Positions 14,001-29,000 of a DNA stretch of 64,000 nucleotides are shown here, piece by piece. The DNA is from Branchiostoma belcheri (Eukaryota; Chordata; Leptocardii; Amphioxiformes; Branchiostomatidae). The stretch covers positions 2,559,790 through 2,623,789 of the forward strand of contig NW_017803921.1 of NCBI RefSeq assembly GCF_001625305.1. Direction: 5' to 3'. Within the stretch, counting starts at the first letter, position 1, and the number at the start of each line of letters is the position of its first letter. The notes below the pieces were generated by a model, which ran no database searches, was not told the DNA's origin, and saw nothing but the letters and a program-made list of their open reading frames with translations. Both the position numbers and the translations under genes were made by a program.

Positions 14001-17000
14001 CCAGCTTTTGCAGGCAGGCACCTACTTGTATTACATTTTTACACTGTCATTGATCTGTCACACCTTACCTTTGCACATCTAGCTGCAAGCATTGCTTAAA
14101 GCTACATGTTTCTACTAAGGATGACTGTACGTGCATTTTGTAGTAATTCATTTACACCCTATCATAATTTTGGGGCAAAAAAATTTTTTTGATACCTCAA
14201 TCGCTGGCTCATAATGTTGATGATAGTACATTAGACAGGTTTATTTTTACTGGTACAGATAAAATTTTGTTTTCAACTTTCATATTATTGTAATGTTTTT
14301 TCATACATTACATAAGCTTGTTTGAAATAATTCCTGCACAAAATGAGAATTAAGAAAATGGAAAGAGATCTCTTAAGTTAGAATACTTAGTTCTCTGGCA
14401 ATCATCTGTCCAGAAATCCAGTATGCACTCCTCATTCTAAAACAACAAAGCTAAGAAACTTTGCAAAAATGGCGTAACCTTTGGGGTCTTGGTTGAGGTA
14501 GCACATTAGCTTGATAGCCCTGGTGGGATGCGGAATTGTGAATGAATGGACCGGTCCACCAAATGAGAAGAGAGCTACCGATTCCCACATATACCACCCA
14601 GGAAGTATGCTGCCTTGCTTCTATTGACAGACCTTTGCATAATGCATTGAGAATGCTTGTTATAGCAATTGTCCCCGGGAAGAGAACCTAGGGGTTCTTG
14701 ACTGAGGCACCCTCTCTGGAAGGAGAACAGGCAACCCACGCGTTCTGCCATAATGAGGGATCTCCACGGGATGATAACAACATCCAGAGTAGAGGCAGTG
14801 ATTCAGGTTGTTGGACGTCTTTGGAACTAGAACTGTTGAAGACATGTCTGGTGCCACCGAGTTGGCAGGAAGTAGGAACGTGTTCAATTCCTCACGCCTT
14901 GGGCAACGAAGGTCGTCTGATTTGACCTTGATCAACAAGATCATAGAATCTTGGGTAAATATACATCTCGTCAGTTTAATATGTGTCTCTGTTGATTTGT
15001 GTGATAATAGTTAGATTGTTAGGTTGGTTCTGTTAAATATTTTTTAATACTACTGTTCAGTATGTGTTGCAAATACTTGTTTTGGGGCTACTCAAACTCT
15101 CTTTTTATCAAAACAGAAATGTGCTAAGAAATTGCTGTAAATGTCAATATTAGACAGATTTCCTCAATCTGGTATACTTTCTGTTTTGCTGCTCTGAAAT
15201 TGCATTTGATGTGTTTGAACTGTAATTTTATCAGGTTGCAAGTTGCATTAAATTGGCAATGTACGTGACCAGGTGCTAGGGCTTCAACTGCTAGGAGGTG
15301 AAGTCAATATCATGGTTAAGTACATTTTAAATAGCTTCCTAAGCTGTCACACGTATGTAGGGCCATTAACAAGAGTCTTGATCAAGATGGAGAAGTGGTT
15401 TGTTTTGACGTATCGTGGTCAAGTTGACCTGAGAATCGCACAGCTCATTTTTTTCCATAAGCAGTATACCTAGCTAGTAGTATAGTGAAATTTTCCTCGT
15501 ATATTAGCTTTACATAGTCATACATTATAGTGGAGCCTTAGACAACCGTGGCCACAAAAAGGTGAATTATGTAACATTTTTATACCAAAAATTGAAATCT
15601 TAAAAGGACATGGGATTGTATTTGCTTGCACTTTTCAACATATTTGTGCTATTTTAGATTTTTGACATTCATGATTGGCACTAAAACAGATTAGGTGAGG
15701 TGCACTGAGTTTGTGGTGCCACCACAAAGTACCAGAATATAAACAAACATGACAGCTTGGCTTCCAGCTTTCAGCACACTCTTAAGGCATCATATTTTGG
15801 CACCTCCACTTCCTGAATGATTTAAGGCACTTACACAATATATTTGCCAAGGTTGATTCAACTTACTTTGTAAAGAATTGACCAAAAAAAATTACCTGTT
15901 GTATTGTCCATATTTTTCACATTTGCAGCTTCAAAAACATCTTGCCTATATGAGAATTTTGAAAGTTGATAAAATATACTGATGCAAAACTGAAGAATAG
16001 CATATTGCCAATTTGAAATATGAGTAATTTTGACTCTGTATGGCAGTTACTGAAATGTAGTAACTGTAATAGTTACAAAATAATACTGTGTTTTGGCGCC
16101 AGCTATTTGGTGGTCGTTTAGCCATACATTGTACATTGCAGATGCTTGTATCACGTTGGCCTGCACATGACATTGTACATTGTACATGTCCTGGGTTTGA
16201 ATTTGTATCCATTAACTGAGAGAGTGCTGGAGGGCAGACATCCAATTTCAGAGATGTTGTCAGTTGAACATGATCCTCTTGTTCCAATCTATCAAAGGAA
16301 ATTGAGTCTAGAATGTCTAGTGGGATTGTTATTGGTCTGTATAGGCATGATGAGGGCATTGTCATCATCATCTTTGGTGGGCAGCAGTGTAGGTGGCTGT
16401 AGATTTCAACCAGTGCCTCTCAGGGTATATTGAGGTCATATTGATAACCTACTGTGCAATGTACAAAATAGAACATTTTTACTCCTTTTGCATATCATGT
16501 ATGGGCAAAATAGTTCTGGCCTCAATATCTATTTCCAGGGACTCTAGCTAAAAGCATACACAGCATAATGAATTTTTGGTGGCCAGTTTTCATGTAACTA
16601 CATCGTATTCTTCTGGTATTCTCTCCTGTGTGCTTTGTCCTTTATGATGTAGCATGAAAAATAATGAGTTTGATGCTTCAAGTTTACCTAATACATAGAA
16701 TATAATTCTACATTCCATGTATCTTTATCGAGTACACTACTATGCCTGCTAAAAATTTGTAATACATTTGTATATTGTGTATAGCACAGGTTGTATTTCC
16801 ATATTTAAGGTTGTATTTGCATATTTAAGGTTGTATTAGGATATCTAAGGTTGTATTAGAATATTTAAGGTTAACATCACGTTCATAGTTTTCAAATCAA
16901 AAAGACATTGCAAGGGACAAAATTCTGATGAAACGTTAACCAAACATCCAACCAAAAAAACGGAACAATCCTTGTTTAGCAGGCACGGTACGTTCTGCGG

Positions 17001-20000
17001 ATGTGCTTGTCATGTGCATCTCCATGTGGGTTGTGTGACTGTCTTTGTGGGGTTAGAATACATTACACCTACAGACTTCCACTTCTTACACTTACCGTCC
17101 TGATGGCTCCACAACTTCCGACGCGGTGGAGATCATGTCAGAATCGTTTCATTCCATTTTATGTCAAATGTGTGGGTGGAAAGGGACCTTCTTTATACCT
17201 TAAAAGGTTTCTAGTAGTCAAGTTTTTAGCTGTGAAGATGAGAAAGCTGTTCGGTAAACCCATTTTATATCCTCTTTATAACCAAAGCACATGTATATTC
17301 ACCTGATATTCACCTAGACATAGTTGGTACACTCAAATTAGAGCAAAAGTAGAGCAAGTAAAAATGTATCTCTAAAAATAACAACTGTTAATGCTAATGC
17401 TCCTTTGGATTGTACTCCTGCAGACTCAAGAGTATGATTACCTACATGTAAATGGTAAATGTAGAAAGATTGGAATTTGATGAGCATGGTTTCCACTAGG
17501 CTGATAGTATGTTGATTTGATTATATTGATGACATTTGTGCGAAAGAATTTCCTATAAAAAGTTTTCGACCATACAGTATAAAGTAAAAAAACAGCTGGA
17601 AAATCAGCAATTATATGCTGTACATTGCAAAAAAATTGAAAACGATACCAATGTCGTATAATGCCAAAGTTAATTCCATAGAGGAAAAGAAGAAACTATG
17701 AAGACATGAAAATGAATAGTCTATTATTGGCCATACCTTACCATACCAATCATTTATCAAACCGTCATGAACACAATCATAGATTTCATAATAATGAAGG
17801 CAATTTGCCAACCTTTTCTTTATTCACAGAGTAGCATCAGTTCTGAGGTTCCCAGAGGATGTCATCCATATAATCAAATCAACATGGCCTTAGGTGGTTT
17901 CACAGGTCAATACAGGAGTGTTAAGTAGAGGCATTAGTAATCTCCAGGCACAAGCCTTCCTCCAATTATTCTTAACAAGTCATTTGTAGTTCCTGATGGG
18001 ATTTTATAAGTGTTGGCATATGGAAAGAAGGTGGTAATAAAAGGTGTAAGAAAACTAGGCCACGCAAATTTGATTTCCCCGTTCTTGCATTTAGCAGGAA
18101 AGCAATGGAAGGGAAGGGAAGAAAAGCAAGGCATCCTGTGACCCACATACTACCATAGAAGCCATTATTGATAGCTCAAGCTTTTTTTAAACATCCAGCA
18201 ATCTTCTAGTTTTTTTACGTGTTTATAGATCCCAGGTTGAGGTATATGTAGAAATTTCATAAAAAACGTAAGGAACGACCTTAATCTCTGCCAGAACAGC
18301 ATTTTTTGTACTTTGTTAACTAATTTTACTGTGGGAATTTATCAAAAAATTCTACTGCTCTACTTTTGGGTAAAAAAAAACATTGTTGAACTAGAGCTTT
18401 CCCATTCCAAGAACTCAGCTTTAACCCCACAGGAATATTCTTTAAAACCTCTTGAAAGTGACACTGAAGGCACATCAGAAAATCTAAAGATGGCCGTTTA
18501 TAACAAGCTAGAACAGAAAAGAAGCTTTAAATGAGACAGGTAAATAATGGAAAGACTTAATCCCCATCAAAGGCACTGTAGGTTATTCCAGGCACACCAC
18601 CGGCTTTCAGCAATGAAAAGTCTGAATATTGATGGCAAAGCTTGAGCTCCCATCATGGTAAATGCAGGACTTCCTTGATGCATTGGTGTGTAAAGTGGAA
18701 CACCCAGCAGTACAGGAAAAGCCTGTCCAATCTTTATGAGCATTGCTGTGTGGAAAATAAGTATTTCTCCAGGAAAATCCGCTTCAACTTAGATGAAGAT
18801 TTTGTAGAGAATGTGAATTATTAAAAGGCATCCAGTGCCTGTTCCGGGAGGGAAAAAAAAATTCTGGTTGAGGGAATCTGTATGATATTGGCATTTGTGC
18901 TAACAAATGGCTGGAAATGCTAATATCATACTTGAAGCCCCCCAAAAAGCAACATAAGTTGTCTCTTTATTTTTTGGTACCACCCAGGAATAGCTAGAAC
19001 CAGCCTACAGCACAAAACAAGCAACAGTTTTCCCTCAGCAACATCACATTTTTGCCACACAGATAGGATAATAAGATAGAATTGATTCAACTTACTTCTG
19101 AATCATTAAATTAAGACCAGTAAATTGACTTTGAAAATCCAGTATTGTTGTCCTGAAATTACATTGGGTGCCTTTACTCTATTTCCTTTTTGCTTTAGAG
19201 ATACATGTAGTTTTTCAGAAATTGCCTTTCTGACTTTGGTGTATTTTCAGCATACAACCTACATTGTAGAAGCATAGTGTTTAAAAAGACAAGGTCCTAC
19301 TCAATCTTATTTAGATTAACCAATGGGATAGTCCAACCCACCTCATTAGTATGCATGATGTCATTGTTACTATGACTACAAGCTCCTTTGTTATTCCATT
19401 TCCCTTGTGTAAGATGTTGCTATGGCAACCAGATGATGTCATTGTAGCTATGGCAACAGTGTTGCTAATGAGATGATACTATATTACAGCTCATATTTTA
19501 ATCTCTTTTCCTCTGTAGGAAATGAACATTCATATCATATTTGTTATCTTTTGTTAAATATAAATAAGCAAGTTAATTATGTTTTTCTCCCTATATGGGC
19601 GCCTTTTTTTAAAACTAAAATGCAGTACATATGACAAAAAAGGCTTAAAAATGCTAAAATACAAGGACCTATGCAAAATCTGCTGTCTGTGGTGCTGATT
19701 TAAATGCTGTTGTGCTGTAGTGCTGAAATGCCATCCAGTGCCATAATTTTGAATAAAATGGTTTTCACATGCATTTTAACACCTTTTTGCTTCAAAAACA
19801 TTAACAGAACAGTAGAGAATTGCAATATGCACTTCATTCAAAATTGACTAGATGGCGCTTTTAGCTTGCTCCATGAAGTGCTCCAATACACTATGATAGA
19901 CATTGCTAGTTGCATCAAGAAGACCATGATTTTTGCCATTGAATTTTGCACACAATAATGTTAACAGTCTATTGTTTTGTATCAACTATTCAGCTTTTAT

Positions 20001-23000
20001 ACATCTTTTTGGGGTGTAATATTATTCTTTTTATCACTGAATTTTGCATATAAGTGTAAACACCAGTCTATCTTTCTGTATCAGCCCCATTCCATACTTC
20101 ACTGCACTTCTGAACAACGTCAGGTAACCTATCAGTGTGTGGTAATTTTTATTATGATTATTGTCTAATTATTTTAATTATTTTGCAATGTATAGTAGTT
20201 TCTATAGATTTTATCAAGTGTTTTATTCATTTCTTGTAACTGCCTAATATGCATAATTCAGCGACTTGTACTATGTACAAGTCGCTGCAATGTATTTTAG
20301 CGTATTGCTTTCAATTGAAACAATAAACCAATTATATATCAACCATTCTGGTATTAGAATCTGTAACTTGTTGGGATGTACAATATTGACATGTATCTTA
20401 AAGTTTATGAATGTTTGTTTCAGATGAGTCATCATGTTGAGTATTTATTAAAGACAAGGCTGCTCACACCACTAGTATGTATTCTATAGTTTTTGGTGAC
20501 ATGGCTAGGAAAGGTGTAATATGGTGGCAGTGGTAAATTAAAGGTGGAATGATATTTTGCATGGTCGAACAAAGGGATTTGGATATAGCATACATGATGT
20601 AGTTTGTGGTGGAAATGTGAAATAATTGCACCAATGTGTTAAAAAGTAGAAGTAAATGACAATCACATAATTTTTTTAAATGAAAATATTTTTTGTGCAA
20701 AAATGTTACATAATTCCCCTTCACGAAGCAGTGGTTGCCTGCATTGTTAATAAATATGAGTGACAATGATGATGATATTTCATGACAACCAAGAAGCAGA
20801 CCAAGCGAGTAGACTTCCTGCGGCTAGAAGTCTGCCATGAATTTAACCTTCCTTAAGAAGAAATGACCTTCCCTGGCCTCCATTATCTTTCCCGCTTGCT
20901 ACACCACCAGATGAAAGCCTCCGGGATGTTTTGAAGAGCTCACGTCTCCAACACATATAGAAAAGTTTAAATTGCACTTTGTGTGATGTAGCCTTGAAGG
21001 GATGGAGTGGAAATATGTTGGGAGACAGAAATCAATTTCTGCTATAATTATTTGGGGTTTCCCCATTTGATCCTGCAGCATATACTGTAAATCACTTAAT
21101 ATTCGTGGTAGTGAGTAGTAAGGTAGCAAAATTTTGCAGTCTGAGAAAAATGGCCATGTTCACAGAAATATGTTCGCGATGGCAGTAGGTGCAGAGGAAA
21201 ATAATTCGGTGAATTATTTGTTTGCAGTAATGATAAATTTGTGGTACAAATCCTTTGAAGTGACAGGGAAAACTCTGAATATAAAAGTACCACAAAAAAA
21301 TCACAATTTATATGCTTGCAGTGACCCAAATTTGGAGTAGGAGGTTTTGTGGTGTTTTAAGTTTGATATTAAAATGATACTGCAGTATACACAACATACA
21401 TGTAAATGCCAAAGGTTAGCCAACACCAATCTAATTAATTTTGTTTTCGTATTCGCTTGCTTTTTTTTCACTCACTAAATTCTGGATAGTGAGTGATTGA
21501 TTTTTTTTTCATTTGCAAAACAGATTTAGTGTCAGTATTAGATCAGTAACTTTATATGGAACTGTATATGCTGTCCATAATTATTTCATAATGGAGGTTT
21601 CATTTCCCCAATGTAGATAGTGTGGGTAGTACGTGTTTTGTTTTCTCAAATAGCACAAGTGCCAATGAGTACCAACCTGCTGTGTTCTTAAGATAACTAC
21701 TGTTGCCTATTAGTAAGATGTAGGTTAGCCAGCATGCAATCATGGACACCTTAATTTTAACCTTGCACTGCTATTTTTGTAGCTACGCTTTTCAAGGCCT
21801 GCAAGCCTGTATATATCTTGCCGCTTCTTTTATCTAAAATTCCACCAGTTAATTGCTTTTGAAAAAAGCTACATAGGGTAGCACAGTTCAAAGAAGTCTG
21901 TGATCTTTTCAAAGTTGGAATAAAAAGATCTTGTATCGAAAGATCTCTTAACCAAAGCTTTTGAATATAAAACAGAAGTTCACACAGTTGTGTGATATAG
22001 GTACAGCAGGTGGTGATTCTGTTTCCTTTTAGAATGTTAAGAGGCATCCAATGCAGTTTAAGGCATTCCTTACCACATTTTCTTCATCATTTGATACTTC
22101 GAAGATTTGAAATAGCCCCCAAATAAGCTACACAAGGCTTTTGGGTATCACTGATAAATAGTTCCATATCGTGGGGTCGTGTGGCGCACTGGCAGCGTGC
22201 GCGACTCGGAATCAAGAGGTCCCGGGTTCGAGTCCTGACATGTCACCGATCATGTGCCCTTGGGAAAGGCACTTTACACGACTTTCCCCACTAGACTCAA
22301 ATAAAAATGAGTATTGTCTGTCCTGTATTCGTTTCTATGTGCGGGACACAACATCAGCAACAGCAGACAGCAGTGCCTCTGTTCCGCGTGTATTGCATTG
22401 TTGCAATTTCAATAAAATAAAATAAAAATAAATAAATGTAGGACAACCCTACAATACAAAAAAAGCAACTGTTTTCCATCAGTGACATCACATTTTTGCC
22501 TCACAGATATTAGTATGCTATAGGATAAGGTAGATTCAACTTACTACATGAAAAGATTGTGACCAAAAGGTTACTTTGAAAATCTAGATTTACCAGTGAG
22601 ACTAAAATTGCAGTGAATGCCTTTAAGACAGAATTTTAGTACTTCTTTTACATTGCTTTTTTCTAAGGTACAAAATCTGCTTTCTAAAACTGGATGACTT
22701 TGGATTAGCAGTTTTGGACATTACGTTTTAAGGTTTATAGTTTATTTTGGTAACAGCATCCTCTTTATGCTGACCCAGGAGTATTCATATCACGCCAGTC
22801 GGACTTCAAAGAAGCTTAGGAAAATGAAGATAAGAGTGAACTTTCTGTGCTGCTGTAGAAGCTTGAGGCAACTGGAATACAGTATATTGGTGTGCATTTA
22901 CACAAGTTGGGCATTGCCATATGGGGCATTGCCATAAAGCCAAATGAATGTTGACGTCATGGCTATATTGAATATTATATTTATAGCTACAACTAGGTTT

Positions 23001-26000
23001 ACTGGTTGTTCGGTCCGTTAATTTTTCATCGTCATTGTGAACTTGTTTACAATATCTTTGTTTCAGTTTATTTCTTTTTTAATCATTATTATCATGTATT
23101 ATCTATCAATTCTAAAGGAGGCCGGCTCAGTTTAAGTCTACTAGGCTTAACACCCCTTCCTGCACACTGTTTTTCTTTCCATTTTATTCTTTATTATGTT
23201 ATGTGTAATACTATACATTGTACAAATAAATAAAATAAATGGCTCCTATTGTAGCTTTTGGGGCTATCAGAGGATGCCTAACTCTGTTTTCATTTTTATT
23301 TTTTCATCCTGCTGCTTTATATTTTTTCTAAAAAGAATCTAAGAATCAAGAAATCAAATGGTGTGGCCTAACCATCAAATTTGTCTGATCTAACATTGTC
23401 TCTTTTTGTTCTCAGACGAGGATTGAGATTGTGGAGAATGCGGAGGAGGGGCCACACTACCTGGTTCTTACAGTGATCGTGGTTGGCTGCCTGGCAGGAG
23501 TACTGGTGGCCGTCATCGCCATCTACTTCATGAAGAGGTCAGCGCACCGCGACGCGAAACTGCAGGGGTTAACGGGCGGACATCCGGACATGGACGCCAC
23601 CGCAGATTACCAGGTAAATGGTTATTGTATAGTCATTTATTTTTGCATTGAACCTCAATTTTGCTGTGTTCTAAAGACATCCAGTGCAATTTCAGGGTGC
23701 AAAATAAAAAGTATTCTGGATGAGGAAATCTGTCTGATATTGACATTTACTGCCACTTTCTAGCACATTTTCTTCTTCATTTTATACTTGAAGTGTTTGA
23801 AATAGCCCCACAACACACACTAGTGAGGTGTCCCTTTATTTGCTGTCCATAAATAGCTATGACCAGCCTTGAATACAGAACAAGCAACTGTTTTCCATCT
23901 GCTACATCACATTTTTGCCTCACAAATATCAGCAAGGTATAATTGGATGGGATGGATTTGACATACCGGTACTACATTAAAAGAATGATAAGAAAATTGT
24001 CTTTGAAAATCCAGTTTTGCTGTCCTAAAATTGCATTGGATGCCTTAAAGCTTTCAGCTAAAGCAATTTGTAGTTTGTGTACATTACAGTAATGCATATT
24101 ACATGTAGGTACCAAGAAAATACAAAGATTTGCTTGATACTAAATTGATATCAAGGGATTTCGTTTTGTCTGGACAGGTACATGATTTTTGTTCCTCTCC
24201 TTTTTAAAGAAAATAATCATGTTGATGCTAATTGTTGCCATTACTTACGTGTACATGTATTTTCAGCGACCTTGATTTTAACATCATGCAGCATACTAGA
24301 TAGAAAAGGTATCTCTGGGTGACCAAAGACTGCACAAACACAAAATAGACTTGTCCTTGCCTTAAAGCACACATCAAACAAGCTTCCTATTCTATCCCGT
24401 TCTCCCTAAGTGTGCATATAGAGCAAACCAGAATGTGGACACTGCACTCCCAAAAACTCATTACCCAGCACAATCAGAGTCTGTACCTTCCATTTAAACA
24501 GTACTGCACTACAAAAGGAGCTTTCCTGTTCGTATTGACTGTGGCAGCTTGCCAGAACCATGCGTCCAATATAGGAAGTAATGGCCACTGGGCGTAGATC
24601 CTTATCCAGTAGTTTGGTGAGGTTTTACCAGTGTTCTAGCCAGCCGGATATTTTTTTTCCATCATAACAATTTTGTTTGACGTGACCTCATGTCAAGCAG
24701 CCTGACACAGCAATCCTGGTCTTTGGGCTTGCTCTCCCTGGAAAATTTTGAAATCTTGATCCCCTGAAAAGCAGTTCTCCTGCATTTCAGGTTCAAATTT
24801 TGATAGAAGACTAAGCTTAAGTTTAAGCTCTTTTTATATCTTAACACGCTCGCTGATTTTTGTTCCATGAAAAATGATGGATTGGGCAAAATTTTTGTCC
24901 ATCATGAGTGGCCAAATTCCGTTAAATGACAGAATAACAGACGCTGGCTGGAACAATGGGTTTTACCCGATGTTGGGCTGTAATCCAATCTCCGTGGTAA
25001 TGACTTTCATTTTGCTTCGGGGCGATTAGATCATGTAAGTACAGTGTTAATTTTAGACAGTCAATCTGGCTTCCACCCCAAGTTAAGACAGTTGAATTTT
25101 GCCCCCTCTGCACGCAGGAGTTGTGCCGGCAGCGAATGGCGAGTAAAGCGACGGAGAAACCAGAGCCGATGACGAGCCAGTCTCGGTTCAGCAGCCTGTC
25201 GGAGGAGCGTGTCCGTAGCCCATCAAGTCGCAGCAGTACGTCCTCTTGGTAAGCAAACTTTTGTTTGTTTTTTTGGATGATAAGGCCACACCAGTTTAAT
25301 TTTTGGTTCTCAGATTTTAAAAAAATGTGAAGTAACACTCACTGGGTGATGTGAAAAAAATGCCAAGGCATCCTTTTATGGCCCCAAAAGCTAGGATCAA
25401 TAATTTTTTTGGTTCTCAGATTTTAAAAATGTGAGTAACAGGGCAAAATTAAAAAAAAAAAAACATGCCAAGGCATCCTATTGTAGCCCCAAAAGCTATG
25501 ATATGGCCCATGAAGTCAACATACCAAGTTACGTAGTAATTTAAACGAGAAATTTTTTACTTTTAATCAAACCACTATATTCAGCGAAGGAAAAACTGTA
25601 ACATCTAGGAAGACAAGATCTTTCTTCAACTATTAAGGCCAAAATGTTATTGAGCATTTTGGAGTTGATTCAGAAATTGAACCTGACAAATCCAAGAACC
25701 AATTACACAATTGCCATGATTATAAATTGGTGTGGCCTAAAGAAGGTTCTGAAAGTATAACAGGGACTTTATAGCTGTAGGGAATATCTGCAGAAATATT
25801 CTTAGGAATCCTCTACATCCGAGTGAATGGAAAATGGTGTTCCCAGGGGAAATTTTCCAGGCATTGCATAAATCCACACATACCCTCTTGCATTCGCTAA
25901 AAATCCGTAGGGATTTCGTGCAACTTTTTGCCTTATTCCACAAGAGAGGGGGTATATCTCATTTGATGAGATTCACACAATCCAATCTTTGCAGCATTAT

Positions 26001-29000
26001 TTAAAGGCTTTGACGTACCTTTACTTTTCCAAGCAGCCTAGATCAGAAATAAATAATGATACATGGAATTGTCTTTCTATTGCAAGCCATGCGCTTTCTC
26101 ATATTCATTTGCGATTCACTCTGCGATTTCTGGCTTGATGATACTTACATGTACATGTAAATCCCATTTCAAACTCCCTTCCTCCAGTTACATGGAAGCC
26201 AAACCGATTGAAATACGCCTTTGTTTTCTGTGTTTCTGTGTGTTTGCTGTGTGCCTGTCATTATTCTCTGTAAATGCAACTGTTGGATAGATTACTGATA
26301 ATCGTAAATGATTGTGTTATTCATCAAAATTGAAATTGTTATTATATGTATATGTATTATATGATATGGAGTCTGTAATAAGTAAAATTGTTCTGGTCTC
26401 ATCTTCGAGGATGTTGGAAACAAACATGACTTTGAAACAAGGAACGTGGTTGTTAGGCTGTCAGGAATGTCATGGATTAGGCCATGTTCATTGGAATACC
26501 CGGATGACATATCTGATGCAAGTGTGCAAATAAAAAAAAGTTTGGCAAAGAAGTTGCCTTCAAGGTTGAACAATTGACTAAACACACAGAATATGTCATG
26601 TTGAATAAAAGACTCTTCATGTTCATTTCTTCACATTTTCTTCTTTGCCATTGGACTTTATTTTGGCATTCTGGACATATGACATTAGTATCATTTTCTA
26701 ATATTTTTTGCAGTTAAGGAGATGCTCATTTTGCAGCTGCTTTGTACGATTTACTTGGTACCACAACAAACTACCAATTTGAAAATGTGAACAAGCATGG
26801 CTGACAGCTGTCTTTCCAGCTTTTATCCCATGTCACAATTTCACTTCCTAAAATAAATTATGAACTAGTGTCAATTCAATTGACTTTGTAAAGAAACGAC
26901 CAGAAAATTTACCTGAAATTGTATCGTCGTAATGTTTCCTAATTTAGCTTGAGGCATTAACATTCCATCCATAGGGTTGAAACCTCCCCTAGTAGCATGC
27001 AAATCAGTGTACATTACATCAAAGGATGGATACGGATGAAACCCTGGCCCTGTGACTTAAAGGATACCCAGAGCTTAACCCTGTAGACTAACATCTAAGA
27101 ACCTATGGTGATCCCATAGGACCTGTCCTTGGTGCTGAATACACGATAACTTTGCTGCAAGTTGGTCGGGCAGCTTGGTAATCTCTGATGACTTGGCATT
27201 ATTAGATTTAGAAAATGTTACAAATTAGATATTAATCTAAGCCAATTTATGGACACACAGTGTATTCAACTGGTTCCCCGATTTTTCTTCTTTTTTAGTG
27301 ATTTGCAAAATTATTTTTTTCTAATTGACCAAAAAAAAATCAACTCCATATTTTGGTACCAACAGTTGAAGAAAGTTTCTGTTACAAGCTATAGTTGTTG
27401 CAGTTTTTCCATCTTTGAATGCAGTGTTTTGATTAAATGTTCAAAATAGACATTTGAATTATAAACCAGCCTGGTATGTTGACTTCATGGCTCCTTTTGT
27501 AGCTTTTGGGGCTATCCTAAGATGTCTAGGCCTAGCGCCTGTTTTTCTGAAAAAAATCCAAGAAACAATAGATTAAATTGTTGTAGTGTAAGAGAAGATA
27601 TAGTATATAAACAGATTTACTTGTTGCCAGTGACATTGATTTTTCCTGTCTCCTAGGAAATGGAATCCAGTGGATTTCTAGACTGTAAAGTCACAACATG
27701 GGGTAACATTATTACTGTTTTAGGCTTGGCTTCAGGGTCTACTGATTACTCATACATGCTATGCATTGACTTCAAACAGTGCAACTAATAAATGTCAAAT
27801 GTACAGTCGTTAAAGGGGGTCTATATTACAAAATTATGCAATTTCAGGGTGGCAAAACTGGATTTTGTAAGTCAATTTTCTGGTTGTTCTTATAATCTAG
27901 AGAAAGATCAACCAATCCTATTCCACAGCATACTGATATCTGTGAGTTTAAAAATGTTTTAACATTTTTAATCTTTATTTGTCATATTAAAAGATGACAA
28001 ATACATACAGTATTCAAAAATACATTGTATTAAAGCCAAAACATCTTTCTGATCTACATAGCCTATTTTCCTGTTTTATATCACCTTACTTTCCAATGCT
28101 ATTTTTCTTTTTTATTTTATAATTAAAAGTTAAAATAAAATCCAGAAAATAGGTCAAGAGAAAGCCTCTAAAGAAAATTCTAGTCTATAAACTAACGTCA
28201 TATTTATGCTACGTGTCACAACTACAGTGCCATGTTTTGTGATAAACTGTCTGTATCTTGTTTTATTGTTATGGTGGGCCATTAAAGCCTACTCAAAGAT
28301 ATTGGACATATTTCATTTCTGACCTATGTCTCTTAGATATGTTACTGTGTCGTTTGACATCATTATACATGTGCATGATAAAGTTGCCAGATATGACAGC
28401 ACCATAATGTTGTGTTTCATCTGCAGCAATTCTTATGATATATAGAAATTGATTTGAATTTTTAAAATAAATGCAAAAATAAAACGGGCAAAATATATGA
28501 ATCTTATGAAAAACAGACACCTTTAATATGCAAACTACTGTCTATATGATTTGCATAGTGCTTTGTGTGTTTTCATAAGATTTATATGTTTTCAAATACT
28601 AATAGTGCTTCATGCATAAGATTTGTACATTTTTGCTTTTTAAGTTAGAGCTTTTGTCATTTTTCATATTATTAAGATTCATGATTGTGTTAAGCAAAGT
28701 GCTTCATTTCATTTTGTATAAAATTTATACAAATCTTTTAATATCTGTACAGATACTTATTCTAATAAGCACCCCTAATGTGAGTGTGAGCTATTTTGTG
28801 CTAATTTCTCATTAGGCCACTCTAATTAGATTATTTCATTATTAAAATAGACAGGATGGGCTCCATTGGGATTCGGAAAATCTTACAGACGCCACTTTTG
28901 AGATGTAAAAAATTCCAATCTTAAGATGATTCTTAACATTCTGTCCTCACTTTCGCTCTTATATTTTTTGGGAACAATAAAGTCATCCAATGCAATTTCA

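Larger units (their letters stand above)
9147..23415. other. PTPRN 14.3 kb intron
   Basis: Largest intron, between mature ectodomain and transmembrane exon. Contents listed separately: SINEs, TTAA-type MITEs, a foldback element, a TWA-type element, tandem repeats and paired RFX-like motifs. No exon was recognised. Short open frames here are not supported by splice context or conservation that I can see. Confidence 0.5.

Noticed and set aside
16789..16873. CRISPR-like array
   Set aside because: Four contiguous 21-base units without spacers in an animal intron; an ordinary tandem repeat.
22171..22245. Possible tRNA gene with perfect A and B boxes
   Set aside because: No closing acceptor stem, and the sequence runs into a SINE body with an A-rich tail; treated as a SINE head.
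24922..25338. 138-residue minus-strand frame
   Set aside because: Antisense to the juxtamembrane PTPRN exon, whose sense frame is strongly conserved.
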